From contig JAQVTJ010000016.1 in NCBI GenBank assembly GCA_028700095.1, forward strand, positions 1-22,597: DNA of 22,597 bases, written 5' to 3'. The stretch comes from Methanobacterium sp. Its GTDB lineage: Archaea > Methanobacteriota > Methanobacteria > Methanobacteriales > Methanobacteriaceae. Position 1 is the first letter of the stretch. The number at the start of each line of letters is the position of its first letter. Positions 1-8,001 of this stretch are shown one piece after another. The notes below the pieces were generated by a model, which was not told the DNA's origin, made no database searches, and worked only from the letters and a program-made list of their open reading frames with translations. The position numbers were made by a program, and so were the translations under genes.

Positions 1-787
1 CTATACATATCCTTTTGAGTATTTTTTTACTAATATCCTCTATTGAGGCTAGTGCTTTTGAATTCTTATGGTTAACAAGTGCTTTACCTTCCATATCTGC
101 CTTAATAACTAATGGGTCTTTGGGAATAGTTTCAATAATATTAATTTCCAAGTCTATGAGTTTGGATTTCATAAATTGTTCTTCTTCAACATTTGAAACT
201 TTATTAATAACACCTACTATATCTTTTATACCAATGTCCAATGCAAGTCTTTTAATACGTTCAGCAGTTTCAATTGATTTAAGACCAGGTTCAACAACTA
301 TTATCATTATATCAACAGCTTCGGCTGTTTTTCTTCCTAAATGTTCAACTCCAGCTTCCATATCTAATATGATCATTTCATCTTTTTTAAGAATAAGATT
401 TCGCATTAAAGCCTTTAAAAGTACAGATGCGGGACATACACACCCTTCCCCTCCTTTATCAACTGTGCCCATTACAAGAAGTTTTAAATTGCCTTTTTCA
501 TCATAATCTATTGAAAGAGATTCTGGAAGATCAGATATTCTAGGATTAATCTTAAAAACTTCTCCAAATGAAGATCCAGGCTCTGCACCTGTCCTTTCTT
601 TTATAAGATTCCTCATCTTTGATATTGGGATAATTTTAGTATGTATTCCAAGACTTGATGCTAAGTTCATATCAGGGTCTGCATCGATAGCGAATACTTT
701 ATAAGTCTGTGAAAATAAACATGCCAATGTGCCTGAAAGGGTTGTTTTTCCAACCCCTCCTTTTCCAGTTATTGCAATTTTCATCAT
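1..787 (-). CDS. CooC-like nickel-insertion ATPase (3' end off the left edge)
   Basis: P-loop ATPase of the MinD/NifH/ArsA class, closest in pattern to CooC, which loads nickel into carbon monoxide dehydrogenase. Seen: Walker A GKGGVGKTT at residues 8-16, the deviant Walker B region AIDADPDMN (33-41), and a GCVCP motif (115-119). The two cysteines 116 and 118 match the CXC motif with which CooC dimers bind nickel. A second Walker B-like stretch, MIILDMEAG, lies near 138-146. 262 codons are visible and base 1 is the first base of the next codon, so only the last few residues are missing. ATG 787 is preceded by an in-frame stop four codons upstream; ATG 784 is the alternative start. The ribosome site is weak. 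It is divergent from the L10e gene, with about 135 bases between. Class assignment is firm. The CODH target is inferred from family knowledge, since no CODH gene lies in the window. Confidence 0.8.
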   Translation of the reverse strand, partial: MMKIAITGKGGVGKTTLSGTLACLFSQTYKVFAIDADPDMNLASSLGIHTKIIPISKMRNLIKERTGAEPGSSFGEVFKINPRISDLPESLSIDYDEKGNLKLLVMGTVDKGGEGCVCPASVLLKALMRNLILKKDEMIILDMEAGVEHLGRKTAEAVDIMIIVVEPGLKSIETAERIKRLALDIGIKDIVGVINKVSNVEEEQFMKSKLIDLEINIIETIPKDPLVIKADMEGKALVNHKNSKALASIEDISKKILKRICI

Positions 788-923
788 TTCACGATCCAGT
801 TAATAGGTAAATATTTGATGTTTTTTAATTGGAAAATGGAGTTATAAATATAATATTGAATATATTATAGGGGCAACGTTTATTATACTTATAGACTAAA
901 CTTTCTAGAAAGGAGGATTATTT

Positions 924-1406
924 ATGGTTAGAGCATATACTAGAAAAGATTATATCAGAAAAATTCCAGGTTCAAGAATAGTTCAATATGATATGGGTAA
1001 CCTTTCAGCAGAGTTCCCTTTAAAAGTAACATTAGTTGTTAAAGAAGCAGCACAGTTATCTCACAATGCACTTGAAGCAGCTAGGATAGCTTCAAACAGG
1101 TACATGCAGAGAAAAGCGGGAAGAATGGGTTATCATTTAAAGATAAGGGTTTATCCTCATCATATAGTAAGAGAAAATCCAATGGCTACAGGAGCAGGTG
1201 CTGATAGGGTACAGGATGGTATGAGAAAAGCATTTGGTAAAGCTGTAAGCTCTGTTGCAATTGTAAAACCAAACCAAAAGGTTTTAACTATTTATACTAA
1301 CAAAAGAAACTTTAAAGATGCAAAAGAATCATTAAGAAGAGCAGCAATGAAGTTTCCGGTAACATGTAGGGTTGAAGTAGAAGAAGGCGCAGAATTAGTT
1401 AAATAA
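924..1406 (+). CDS. rpl10e: 50S ribosomal protein L10e
   Basis: Archaeal/eukaryotic-type large-subunit protein L10e (structural counterpart of bacterial L16), 160 residues, about the usual length for archaea. The N-terminus (MVRAYTRKDYIRKIPGSRI) and the segments RMGYHLKIRVYPHHIVREN and GADRVQDGMRKAFGKAV are family signatures. It binds 23S rRNA near the A-site/central protuberance. The start is fixed by a strong ribosome site, AAAGGAGGA, about 8 bases before ATG 924. Upstream, A/T-rich stretches at 855-867 could serve as a TATA element. The ppsA gene follows after about 23 bases on the same strand, so the two may be co-transcribed. Confidence 0.96.
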   Translation: MVRAYTRKDYIRKIPGSRIVQYDMGNLSAEFPLKVTLVVKEAAQLSHNALEAARIASNRYMQRKAGRMGYHLKIRVYPHHIVRENPMATGAGADRVQDGMRKAFGKAVSSVAIVKPNQKVLTIYTNKRNFKDAKESLRRAAMKFPVTCRVEVEEGAELVK

Positions 1407-1429
1407 ATACAAAAAAAAGAGTGTTTAGC

Positions 1430-3721
1430 ATGAAGCATGTCGAATTTTTTGAAGAACTGAGAAAGGAAGATGTTGCAATAGCAGGCGGAAAAGGAGCAAA
1501 CCTAGGTGAATTAACAAATGCAGGAATACCAGTACCTCCTGGTTTTGTTGTCACATCCAAAACCTATGACAAATTTATAAAAGAAACAGGAATCTTCGAT
1601 GAAATAATGGACATTCTTGATGCTAGTGATGTTAACAAAAATAAAGAACTTCAGGCATCATCAGTTAAGATAAAAAAAATAATAACAGAAACAACAATGC
1701 CTGATGAAATTAAAAACATCATAATCGAAGCATATAATGCATTATGCCATAGAATTGGTAAAGATGAAGTTTTTGTTGCAATCAGATCATCTGCAACTGC
1801 AGAAGATCTGCCAGAAGCATCTTTTGCAGGTCAACAAGATACCTATCTTAATATTAAGGGCAGTGATGATGTTGTTAGATATGTACAAAAATGTTGGGCA
1901 TCTCTTTTTGAATCACGTGCAATATTTTATAGAGAAGAAAATGATTTTGATCATTCTAAAGTTTATATAGCTGTTGTTGTCCAGGAAATGGTTAATGCAG
2001 AAAAAGCAGGTGTAATGTTCACTGTGCATCCATCAACTGGTGAAGAAAAAATTCTTATAGAAGCAGCATGGGGTTTAGGAGAAGGAGTTGTTTCAGGAAC
2101 AGTAACACCTGATACTTGCTGGTATGATAAAGAAAAAAATGAAGTTATTAACTACAAAACCAGTGATAAGAAGGTGAAATTTGATCGTGATCCTAATACA
2201 GGGCATACTGTAAAAGTTGATTTACCTGAAGATATTCGTGAAAAACGTGTTTTAAGTAATGAAGAAATAACACAACTTTCAAAACTTGGAAAAAGAATTC
2301 ACAAACATTATAATTTCCCCCAAGATACAGAGTGGGCAATTGAAGGTGGTAAAATTTACATGCTACAATCAAGACCAGTAACAACACTTGGCAAGGAAAA
2401 TAACAACCCAAAAACAGAAGAATCTGAAGAAAGAATTATAATTACCAAAGGACTTGGAGCTAGTCCCGGTATGGCATCTGGAACAGTTAAAACTGTTAAA
2501 AATACTGATGAGCTTGATAAAATAGAAATTGGTGATATATTAGTTACTGTTATGACAACACCAGATATGGTTCCTGCAATGAAAAGGGCAAATGGAATTA
2601 TAACAGATGAAGGTGGAGTTACTTGCCATGCAGCAATAGTATCAAGAGAACTGGGAATACCATGTGTAGTTGGTACAAGTGAGGGAAGTAAGATTCTTAA
2701 AGAAAATTCTACTGTAACAATTGATGGTAGTAAAGGTTTTGTATATGATGGAAAGTTAGCAGAAAAAAAAGACTCTAAAAACAATGAATCAACACATTCT
2801 CTTATCCCTAATCCGCCAATAACAGTAACAGAAGTTAAAGTAAATGTTAGCATGCCAGAAGCGGCTAAAAAAGCTTCACAAACAGGTGCTGATGGTGTAG
2901 GTTTGCTTAGAACTGAGCATATGATGTTAGCTTTAGGTGTACATCCTAAAAAGTTCATTATTGAAAATAGAGAAGATGAACTTGTCAAAGCTTTAGTTGA
3001 AAATATTTTAACAGTTGCAGATGCATTTTATCCTAAACCAGTATGGTACAGAACATTAGATGCTCCTACTGATGAATTTAAATCACTTGATGGTGGCGAA
3101 GATGAACCCTATGAACACAATCCTATGTTAGGTTGGAGAGGTATCAGAAGGGAACTTGACGAACCTGAAATATTAAGAGCAGAATTTAAAGCAATAAAAA
3201 AACTCCATGAAGAGGGATATACTAATATTGGTGTTATGCTTCCACTGGTTCAACACCCAGATGAACTTAAAGAAGCTAAAAAAATAGCAAGAGAAGTTGG
3301 ATTAAATCCTCAAAAAAACATAGAATGGGGAATAATGGTTGAAACCCCGGGTGCTGCTTTAACAATTGAAGATTTCATTGCTGAGGGAATTGATTTTGTT
3401 AGTTTCGGAACAAATGATTTAACACAATACACAATTGCAATAGATCGTAACAATGAAAATGTTGCAAAACTCTATTCAGAGAGACATCCTGCAATTATGA
3501 AATTAATTGCAATGGTAATTAAGGAATGTAATAAAGCAGGTGTTAAAACAAGTATATGTGGACAAGCAGGAAGCATGCCAGATATTGTTGAACAACTGGT
3601 TGAACTTGGAATTACAAGCATATCTGCCAATACAGATGCTGTTGCAGTTGTTAGGGAAGTTGTTGCACGTGTTGAAAAGAAAATAATACTTAAAGCAGCA
3701 AGAAAAGCCTTACAAGAATAA
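1430..3721 (+). CDS. ppsA: Phosphoenolpyruvate synthase (pyruvate, water dikinase)
   Basis: Converts pyruvate + ATP + water to PEP + AMP + phosphate, the entry to gluconeogenesis in methanogens. 763 residues from ATG 1430. Domains in order: N-terminal ATP-grasp nucleotide-binding domain (about 1-325, with GGKGANLGELTNAGIPVPPG near the start and AIRSSATAEDLPEASFAGQQ); the swivelling phosphohistidine domain (about 345-450), whose GGVTCHAAIVSRELGIPC carries the catalytic His400; and the C-terminal PEP/pyruvate TIM barrel (about 465-763), with GADGVGLLRTEHM, FVSFGTNDLTQYT and the SICGQAGS cysteine. A GTG at 1421 is in frame, but ATG 1430 (MKHVEFFEEL) fits the family N-terminus better. It is followed by a T-rich terminator region. 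All expected catalytic motifs are present and the gene is intact. Confidence 0.96.
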   Translation: MKHVEFFEELRKEDVAIAGGKGANLGELTNAGIPVPPGFVVTSKTYDKFIKETGIFDEIMDILDASDVNKNKELQASSVKIKKIITETTMPDEIKNIIIEAYNALCHRIGKDEVFVAIRSSATAEDLPEASFAGQQDTYLNIKGSDDVVRYVQKCWASLFESRAIFYREENDFDHSKVYIAVVVQEMVNAEKAGVMFTVHPSTGEEKILIEAAWGLGEGVVSGTVTPDTCWYDKEKNEVINYKTSDKKVKFDRDPNTGHTVKVDLPEDIREKRVLSNEEITQLSKLGKRIHKHYNFPQDTEWAIEGGKIYMLQSRPVTTLGKENNNPKTEESEERIIITKGLGASPGMASGTVKTVKNTDELDKIEIGDILVTVMTTPDMVPAMKRANGIITDEGGVTCHAAIVSRELGIPCVVGTSEGSKILKENSTVTIDGSKGFVYDGKLAEKKDSKNNESTHSLIPNPPITVTEVKVNVSMPEAAKKASQTGADGVGLLRTEHMMLALGVHPKKFIIENREDELVKALVENILTVADAFYPKPVWYRTLDAPTDEFKSLDGGEDEPYEHNPMLGWRGIRRELDEPEILRAEFKAIKKLHEEGYTNIGVMLPLVQHPDELKEAKKIAREVGLNPQKNIEWGIMVETPGAALTIEDFIAEGIDFVSFGTNDLTQYTIAIDRNNENVAKLYSERHPAIMKLIAMVIKECNKAGVKTSICGQAGSMPDIVEQLVELGITSISANTDAVAVVREVVARVEKKIILKAARKALQE

Positions 3722-3743
3722 TTATAAGTAAAAAAATTAAATA

Positions 3744-3781
3744 CTTTCTATATTTTTTTTTATTTATCTCTTTTTTTTTAT
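3744..3781 (+). terminator. T-tract terminator after ppsA
   Basis: Two long T runs separated by a short A/T-rich stretch lie 22-60 bases after the ppsA stop. Archaeal RNA polymerase commonly terminates at such oligo-T tracts without a strong hairpin. Placement is by composition only. Confidence 0.5.
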
Positions 3782-3848
3782 TAGATTAAAAAAAAATATT
3801 TAAAAAATATTTTTTATTTTTTCATACATTTTTTTGATAGTGATAGCA

Positions 3849-5012
3849 ATGGAAGATAAAGGAAGATCAAAAACTGAAGTTTTCAGACAACTTAAAATAT
3901 TTAAAAAAAAGGACATGACACATCTTTCAGGTAAAATATTAGGGTCAATGTGTACCTGTCCACATCCAATAGGATTAAAAGCATATCACATGTTTTTAGA
4001 ATCTAATCTAGGAGATCCTGGCCTTTTTAAAGGAACTAAGACTATGGAAAAGGAAGTTATATCTTTATTAGGTGATCTTTTAGGTAAACAAGATATTTAT
4101 GGTCATATAATAACAGGCGGAACAGAAGCTAATATAATGGCAATGAGATCTGCAAGAAATTTTGCCATGGAGAAAAATCCCAAAATAAAAGATCCTGAAA
4201 TAATAGTTCCTAAATCCGCACATTTTTCTTTTAAAAAAGCTGCAGATATGCTTTGTTTGAATATTATAGAGGCCCAACTTGATAATGAATATAAGGTAGA
4301 TGTTAATTCTATTAAAGAATTATTATCTAAGAACACTGTTGCAGTGGTTGCTGTTGCAGGAACAACAGAGCTTGGTAAAATTGATCCTGTGGAAGAAATT
4401 TCACATATATGTTATGGTAATAATATTTATCTCCATGTTGATGCGGCATTTGGAGGTTATTCAATTCCATTTTTAACTGAAATGGGTTATGAATTTCCTA
4501 AATTTGATTTTGGACTTAGGGGGGTGTGTTCAATAACAATAGATCCACATAAAATGGGACTTGCACCAATACCCACTGGTGGTATTCTTTTCCGTGAAAA
4601 AAAGTATTTGGAAGCAATGAGTGTTGAAACACCATATCTTACTGAGGACAGACAATCAACCTTAGTTGGAACAAGAACAGGAGCTTCAACAGCTGCTACA
4701 TGGGCTCTTATTAAATATCTTGGAAGAGAAGGATATAAAACTGTTTCAGATCAATGTATGAAAATAACTAAGCTTTTATATAATGGTATAATTGAATCTG
4801 GTTTTGAAGTTGTAACAGAGCCTCAGCTGAATATTATTGCTTTTAAATCAAAAAAAGTATCTGTTGATGAACTTGCATATAAACTTGAAAATTTAGGTTG
4901 GGCTGTTTCCAAATCTTCATATCCTCGTGCAATACGAGTTATAGTAATGCCACATATTAAGGAAGAACATGTAAAAGTATTTATAGAAGATCTTAATAGT
5001 TTGGATTTATAA
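3849..5012 (+). CDS. mfnA: L-tyrosine decarboxylase (methanofuran biosynthesis)
   Basis: PLP-dependent group II decarboxylase that makes tyramine from tyrosine, the first step of the methanofuran coenzyme used to fix CO2 in methanogenesis. 387 residues from ATG 3849, matching archaeal MfnA length. Seen: SNLGDPGLFKGT near the N-terminus, ITGGTEANIMAMRSARN (cofactor phosphate region), VAGTTELGKIDPVEEI, LHVDAAFGG with the PLP-pyridine aspartate, and SITIDPHKMG whose Lys235 would form the Schiff base. The C-terminal AIRVIVMPHIKEEH is typical. In-frame TTG 3834 and GTG 3840 exist upstream, but GTGAT at 3840-3844 reads best as the ribosome site for ATG 3849. Related archaeal enzymes can be aspartate decarboxylases for coenzyme A, so substrate choice is inferred. 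Confidence 0.9.
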   Translation: MEDKGRSKTEVFRQLKIFKKKDMTHLSGKILGSMCTCPHPIGLKAYHMFLESNLGDPGLFKGTKTMEKEVISLLGDLLGKQDIYGHIITGGTEANIMAMRSARNFAMEKNPKIKDPEIIVPKSAHFSFKKAADMLCLNIIEAQLDNEYKVDVNSIKELLSKNTVAVVAVAGTTELGKIDPVEEISHICYGNNIYLHVDAAFGGYSIPFLTEMGYEFPKFDFGLRGVCSITIDPHKMGLAPIPTGGILFREKKYLEAMSVETPYLTEDRQSTLVGTRTGASTAATWALIKYLGREGYKTVSDQCMKITKLLYNGIIESGFEVVTEPQLNIIAFKSKKVSVDELAYKLENLGWAVSKSSYPRAIRVIVMPHIKEEHVKVFIEDLNSLDL

Positions 5013-5034
5013 TTATGGGGGGTTTTTTTATAGT

Positions 5035-5559
5035 ATGCAAGATAAAAATAACAGGTTTGGCCAGGTAAAACATATCAATACTCCAATAAACACCTTAACA
5101 ATTCAAGATTTACAGGTTGGAGATAAAATAGAGGTGTATGGTACTATTTTAACAGGTAGAGATGCTGCACTTCCTAAACTAGTTGATTCTATAAAGATAG
5201 ATAATTGTTTTTATGATCTTGAAGGATCTGTTATTATGCATACTGCTGTTAGTGATGCTGGCATTTCTCCAACTACAAGTAATAAAGAAGAGATTGAAGA
5301 GAGCATACCATGTCTTGCTAAGTCTGGTGTTAAAATACATATAGGCAAAGGATCACTTACAAGTAACACAGTTAAATTGTTAGATAAGTATGAATCAATA
5401 TTTGCAGTTACACCTCCAGCAGCAGCACTTTTATCTAGTAAAGTAATTTCAAGAAGGGTTGTTGCATTTGCAAATGAAGGTATGGAAGCTATTCATTTAT
5501 TAGAAGTAGAGGGTATACCTTGTGTGGTTGCAGCAGCCCATGGTAAGACTATCTACTAA
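5035..5559 (+). CDS. Class I fumarate hydratase, beta (C-terminal) subunit
   Basis: Small subunit of a two-subunit iron-sulfur fumarase/tartrate dehydratase, 174 residues. Seen: LQVGDKIEVYGTILTGRDAA (residues 26-45), where TGRDAALPKL is the family hallmark, followed by AVSDAGISPTTSNK, GVKIHIGKGSL and a closing EGIPCVVAAAHGKTIY. It acts with an alpha subunit carrying the 4Fe-4S cluster, interconverting malate and fumarate in the reductive branch of the TCA cycle. The alpha-subunit gene is not in the window, which is common for archaea. The start is 22 bases after the mfnA stop; a run of Gs upstream of ATG 5035 is the only ribosome-site-like element. L(+)-tartrate dehydratase beta is the alternative, less likely in a methanogen. 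Confidence 0.88.
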   Translation: MQDKNNRFGQVKHINTPINTLTIQDLQVGDKIEVYGTILTGRDAALPKLVDSIKIDNCFYDLEGSVIMHTAVSDAGISPTTSNKEEIEESIPCLAKSGVKIHIGKGSLTSNTVKLLDKYESIFAVTPPAAALLSSKVISRRVVAFANEGMEAIHLLEVEGIPCVVAAAHGKTIY

Positions 5560-5598
5560 AATAATTTAGTTTATATTAAAAATAGATAAAAAATAAAA

Positions 5599-6225
5599 TT
5601 ATTTATTATAGGGTTTTCCAAAGGAAATATCTCCTGCATCACCAAGTCCAGGAACTATATATCCTTTACTATTAACTTCATTATCAATTGCACAAGTATA
5701 GATTTCCACATCATTATGATATTTGGAAATTTTTTCTATTCCTTCTTTGGATGCTATTGCATTAAATATTATAATTCTTTTTGGAATACCCTGATTTTTT
5801 ATTTCATCCAATATTACCTTGAGGGTATTGCCTGCAGCAAGCATTGGATCAGCAATTATAACAATTTTCTCATTAACTAGGGGAATTCTTGAATAATTTA
5901 CATTTACTTTAAATGGAGGGATATCTTCACGCCATGCACCTACCACTCCACATTTAGATTCATTAAATACTTTTAATATCCCATCTACAAATGGTATTGC
6001 AGCTCTAAGAACATTTATAATAATTATATCTTTTTTATCTTTAATTCTAACACATTCAGATATTCCTAAAGGTGTTTGTACATTTATTTTCTCTTTTTTA
6101 AGTGTGTCTGCTAAAATATAACCCATTATCCTACCAATTTCCATTATATTTTCCCTAAAATCTTTGCTGTTAATTCCTGATCTTCTTATTTTACTAATAT
6201 GATCCTGTACAAGTATGTTCAACAT
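5599..6225 (-). CDS. upp: Uracil phosphoribosyltransferase
   Basis: Salvages uracil to UMP using PRPP. 208 residues. The type I PRTase PRPP loop is seen as IIADPMLAAGNTL (123-135), and the uracil-binding C-terminal segment as YIVPGLGDAGDISFG (189-203). VLRAAIPFVDGI (72-83) is also typical of the family. ATG 6225 follows directly after an in-frame TAA two codons upstream, so the frame cannot extend. The best ribosome site, AAGGAGA at 6246-6252, sits 20 bases upstream, too far for a normal pairing; it is instead 7 bases from another ATG in a different frame (6238). It likely works with the cytosine deaminase at 10045-10503. It converges with the fumarase gene, 39 bases apart. Confidence 0.93.
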   Translation of the reverse strand: MLNILVQDHISKIRRSGINSKDFRENIMEIGRIMGYILADTLKKEKINVQTPLGISECVRIKDKKDIIIINVLRAAIPFVDGILKVFNESKCGVVGAWREDIPPFKVNVNYSRIPLVNEKIVIIADPMLAAGNTLKVILDEIKNQGIPKRIIIFNAIASKEGIEKISKYHNDVEIYTCAIDNEVNSKGYIVPGLGDAGDISFGKPYNK

Positions 6226-6238
6226 GTTTTAGTATCAT
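6194..6238 (-). other. 14-codon reading frame overlapping the start of upp
   Basis: ATG at 6238 lies 7 bases downstream of AAGGAGA and encodes MILKHVEHTCTGSY before TAG at 6194-6196. It overlaps the first 32 bases of upp in another frame. It may be a leader peptide coupling translation, a chance frame, or the remains of an original upp start displaced by a one-base change. No homology is claimed. Confidence 0.25.
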
Positions 6239-6537
6239 AAAAATTTCTCCTTTAAATATTATTAAATAAACCTTCAATTATATTGTGACATCTCATGTTT
6301 TTAATTAATTTAATAAACTGTTAAGTTAATTATTTCATTGCATAAATATATTTTATATTTTTCTATATATCTTTTATAAAAATATATAGGATTTGTTTTA
6401 GCCATAAATATAAAACACTATATACTATATCAGCGGATATTTTATGGTTTTTTAAAAAAAATGTAGTATAAAGATAATAAAATTTATAAGAATAAATTTA
6501 ATTGGGAAAATCCAAAGAATTTTTTAATAAAATATTT
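6239..6537 (-). promoter_or_regulatory. Intergenic region between trm56 and upp
   Basis: About 300 bases without a gene. On the minus strand it carries the end of the trm56 transcript (T-rich) and the upp leader with AAGGAGA at 6246-6252. An imperfect inverted repeat, CCATAAATAT at 6402-6411 against ATATTTTATGG at 6437-6447, encloses an A/T-rich loop; its role is unknown. No reading frame or RNA gene was recognised. Confidence 0.4.
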
Positions 6538-7083
6538 TTATATTTCAATATTTTTATATTTCGTTAATACCTTTTTACCATGTGCAGTTGGAATAATCTT
6601 CAATTCACTATTTTTAAAGTCTAATTCATATTCTTTTCCATCAAATAGTGTATGTAAAAATTTGGAAAGTGCTGCAACCTCTGAATGTGGTTGGTTAGTT
6701 ACAGAAACATTCCAATTTGATTCTTGATAAACTTTAGAAGGAACCCTTGAACCTCCTACAATAATTAACTTATCTTTGGATGATTCTCTTATTTTTCCTG
6801 TTATAACTTGAACAGCTTCACCATACATTGTAAGATGAACTATTTCTCCTCCATTTTCTTTCCAATTATCTATAAATTTATCCCATTTTTTACAATATTC
6901 AATTTCAAAGCTTCCTCCCCACCGTTTTACAACATCTCTAATATTTTCCATTATCTTTTTATCATGATCTCCGCTTAATATAACCTTAGAAGCCCCAAAT
7001 GCTCTTGCTGTTAAACAAACATGGGTTGTTATTCTAGCATCTCTAACCCGTCTGTGATCTAATCTTAAAACATTAACATTCAT
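6538..7083 (-). CDS. trm56: tRNA (cytidine(56)-2'-O)-methyltransferase aTrm56
   Basis: Archaeal SPOUT-family methylase that 2'-O-methylates C56 in the T-loop of tRNAs using S-adenosylmethionine. 181 residues, about the family length. The N-terminal VLRLDHRRVRDARITTHVCL (5-24) is a strong family signature. The SAM-binding trefoil-knot region is seen as IVHLTMYGE (81-89), KLIIVGGSRVP (105-115) and NVSVTNQPHSEVAALS (125-140). A GTG at 7095 is in frame, but GGTGGAG there is an excellent ribosome site for ATG 7083, so the shorter start is chosen. It is upstream of upp on the same strand but separated by more than 400 bases, so probably not one unit. Confidence 0.93.
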   Translation of the reverse strand: MNVNVLRLDHRRVRDARITTHVCLTARAFGASKVILSGDHDKKIMENIRDVVKRWGGSFEIEYCKKWDKFIDNWKENGGEIVHLTMYGEAVQVITGKIRESSKDKLIIVGGSRVPSKVYQESNWNVSVTNQPHSEVAALSKFLHTLFDGKEYELDFKNSELKIIPTAHGKKVLTKYKNIEI

Positions 7084-7120
7084 TTTTTTCTCCACCTTGA
7101 AAATAATAAAAATTTTATCA

Positions 7121-7155
7121 TAAAAAAAAATAATATTATATTAAATATAATCTTT
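7121..7155 (-). terminator. Probable terminator after cobS
   Basis: On the minus strand, an A/T palindromic stretch is followed by a run of nine Ts just downstream of the cobS stop (7187) and upstream of trm56. This is typical of an archaeal oligo-T terminator; the call is from composition. Confidence 0.4.
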
Positions 7156-7186
7156 TTTTTTGTTGGATATTATTTTATTTCTAAAT

Positions 7187-7984
7187 TTAGAAACTTATAA
7201 AATTTAGATGATTAGCTAATACAACAAGTATCAAAATTGTCAACATCTTTGAAACCTCATTGGAAGTGCCTAAAATATCTCCTGTAGCCCATTTAAAGTT
7301 TTTCTTTGCAATTAATGCAACTAAAGTACCTGATAGAATACCTATTGTTATTCCAATTATTCCTAATATATTAAATATAAGAAATCCAATTGAAGATGTT
7401 AGAATGTAGGATATTATTAAAGTTTTCATGTTCATGGCATTAATAAAATATTTTCCTGTACCATTAGGGTAGGCTTTAGAAAATGTTGCACAGCTAACAA
7501 TACCCATTTTTGCTGCTATTTCTGAAATAATGATTATATAGAAAATAAGCCCTAGTGGAATAGATGCTATTGATGCAAAGGTAATAAGACCTACAATTAG
7601 AAGATAGGCCATTCCTCCGGTTCCAATTCTTTTATCTCTCATAACTTCTATTTTCTTTTCAACAGTTCCATGTACCATCATCCCATCTCCAAAATCTATA
7701 AGGCCATCTAGATGATGGAAACCTGTAAACCAAATTGAAAAACTATAAATCAAAGCTGCTGCTATCAATTGGGGCATATGAATTAGATCAATAACTAAAA
7801 ATCCAAAGGCACCAACAATTATTCCAATACCTGCACCAATTATTGGCCATAACCATATATAAGATGCCATTTCCTTAATGCTTGTATGTATATTTAGGGG
7901 GAGTATTGTTGAGAAGGATATTAAACCAATAAAACCATCCACCCAATATTTTATAGATTTATTACTGTGATTAAATTTTGACAT
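7187..7984 (-). CDS. cobS: Adenosylcobinamide-GDP ribazoletransferase (cobalamin-5'-phosphate synthase)
   Basis: Integral membrane enzyme joining alpha-ribazole (or its phosphate) to adenosylcobinamide-GDP, the last assembly step of cobamide synthesis. 265 residues with about six to seven hydrophobic segments. The family active-site motif is seen as GFHHLDGLIDFGDGMM (88-103), followed by MRDKRIGTGG (115-124); ATFSKAYPNGTGKYF is also conserved. A GGAG ribosome site sits about 10 bases before ATG 7984. It starts 17 bases after cbiS, and both are transcribed from right to left, so an operon is very likely. The methanogen needs cobamides for methyltransferases. Confidence 0.94.
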   Translation of the reverse strand: MSKFNHSNKSIKYWVDGFIGLISFSTILPLNIHTSIKEMASYIWLWPIIGAGIGIIVGAFGFLVIDLIHMPQLIAAALIYSFSIWFTGFHHLDGLIDFGDGMMVHGTVEKKIEVMRDKRIGTGGMAYLLIVGLITFASIASIPLGLIFYIIIISEIAAKMGIVSCATFSKAYPNGTGKYFINAMNMKTLIISYILTSSIGFLIFNILGIIGITIGILSGTLVALIAKKNFKWATGDILGTSNEVSKMLTILILVVLANHLNFISF

Positions 7985-8001
7985 AAATAATATTCTCCAA
8001 A

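Noticed and set aside
15..506. Plus-strand open frame of 163 codons opposite the CooC-like gene
   Set aside because: The minus strand gives a complete Walker A and CXC protein here; the plus frame is its low-complexity Ser/Ile-rich shadow.
2356..2988. Minus-strand open frame of 210 codons inside ppsA
   Set aside because: The plus strand encodes the conserved phosphohistidine and PEP-binding domains; the antisense frame has no motif and no ribosome site.
3781..3833. A/T palindrome before mfnA as an operator
   Set aside because: It consists of A and T runs only, which are self-complementary by composition; no specific arms stand out.
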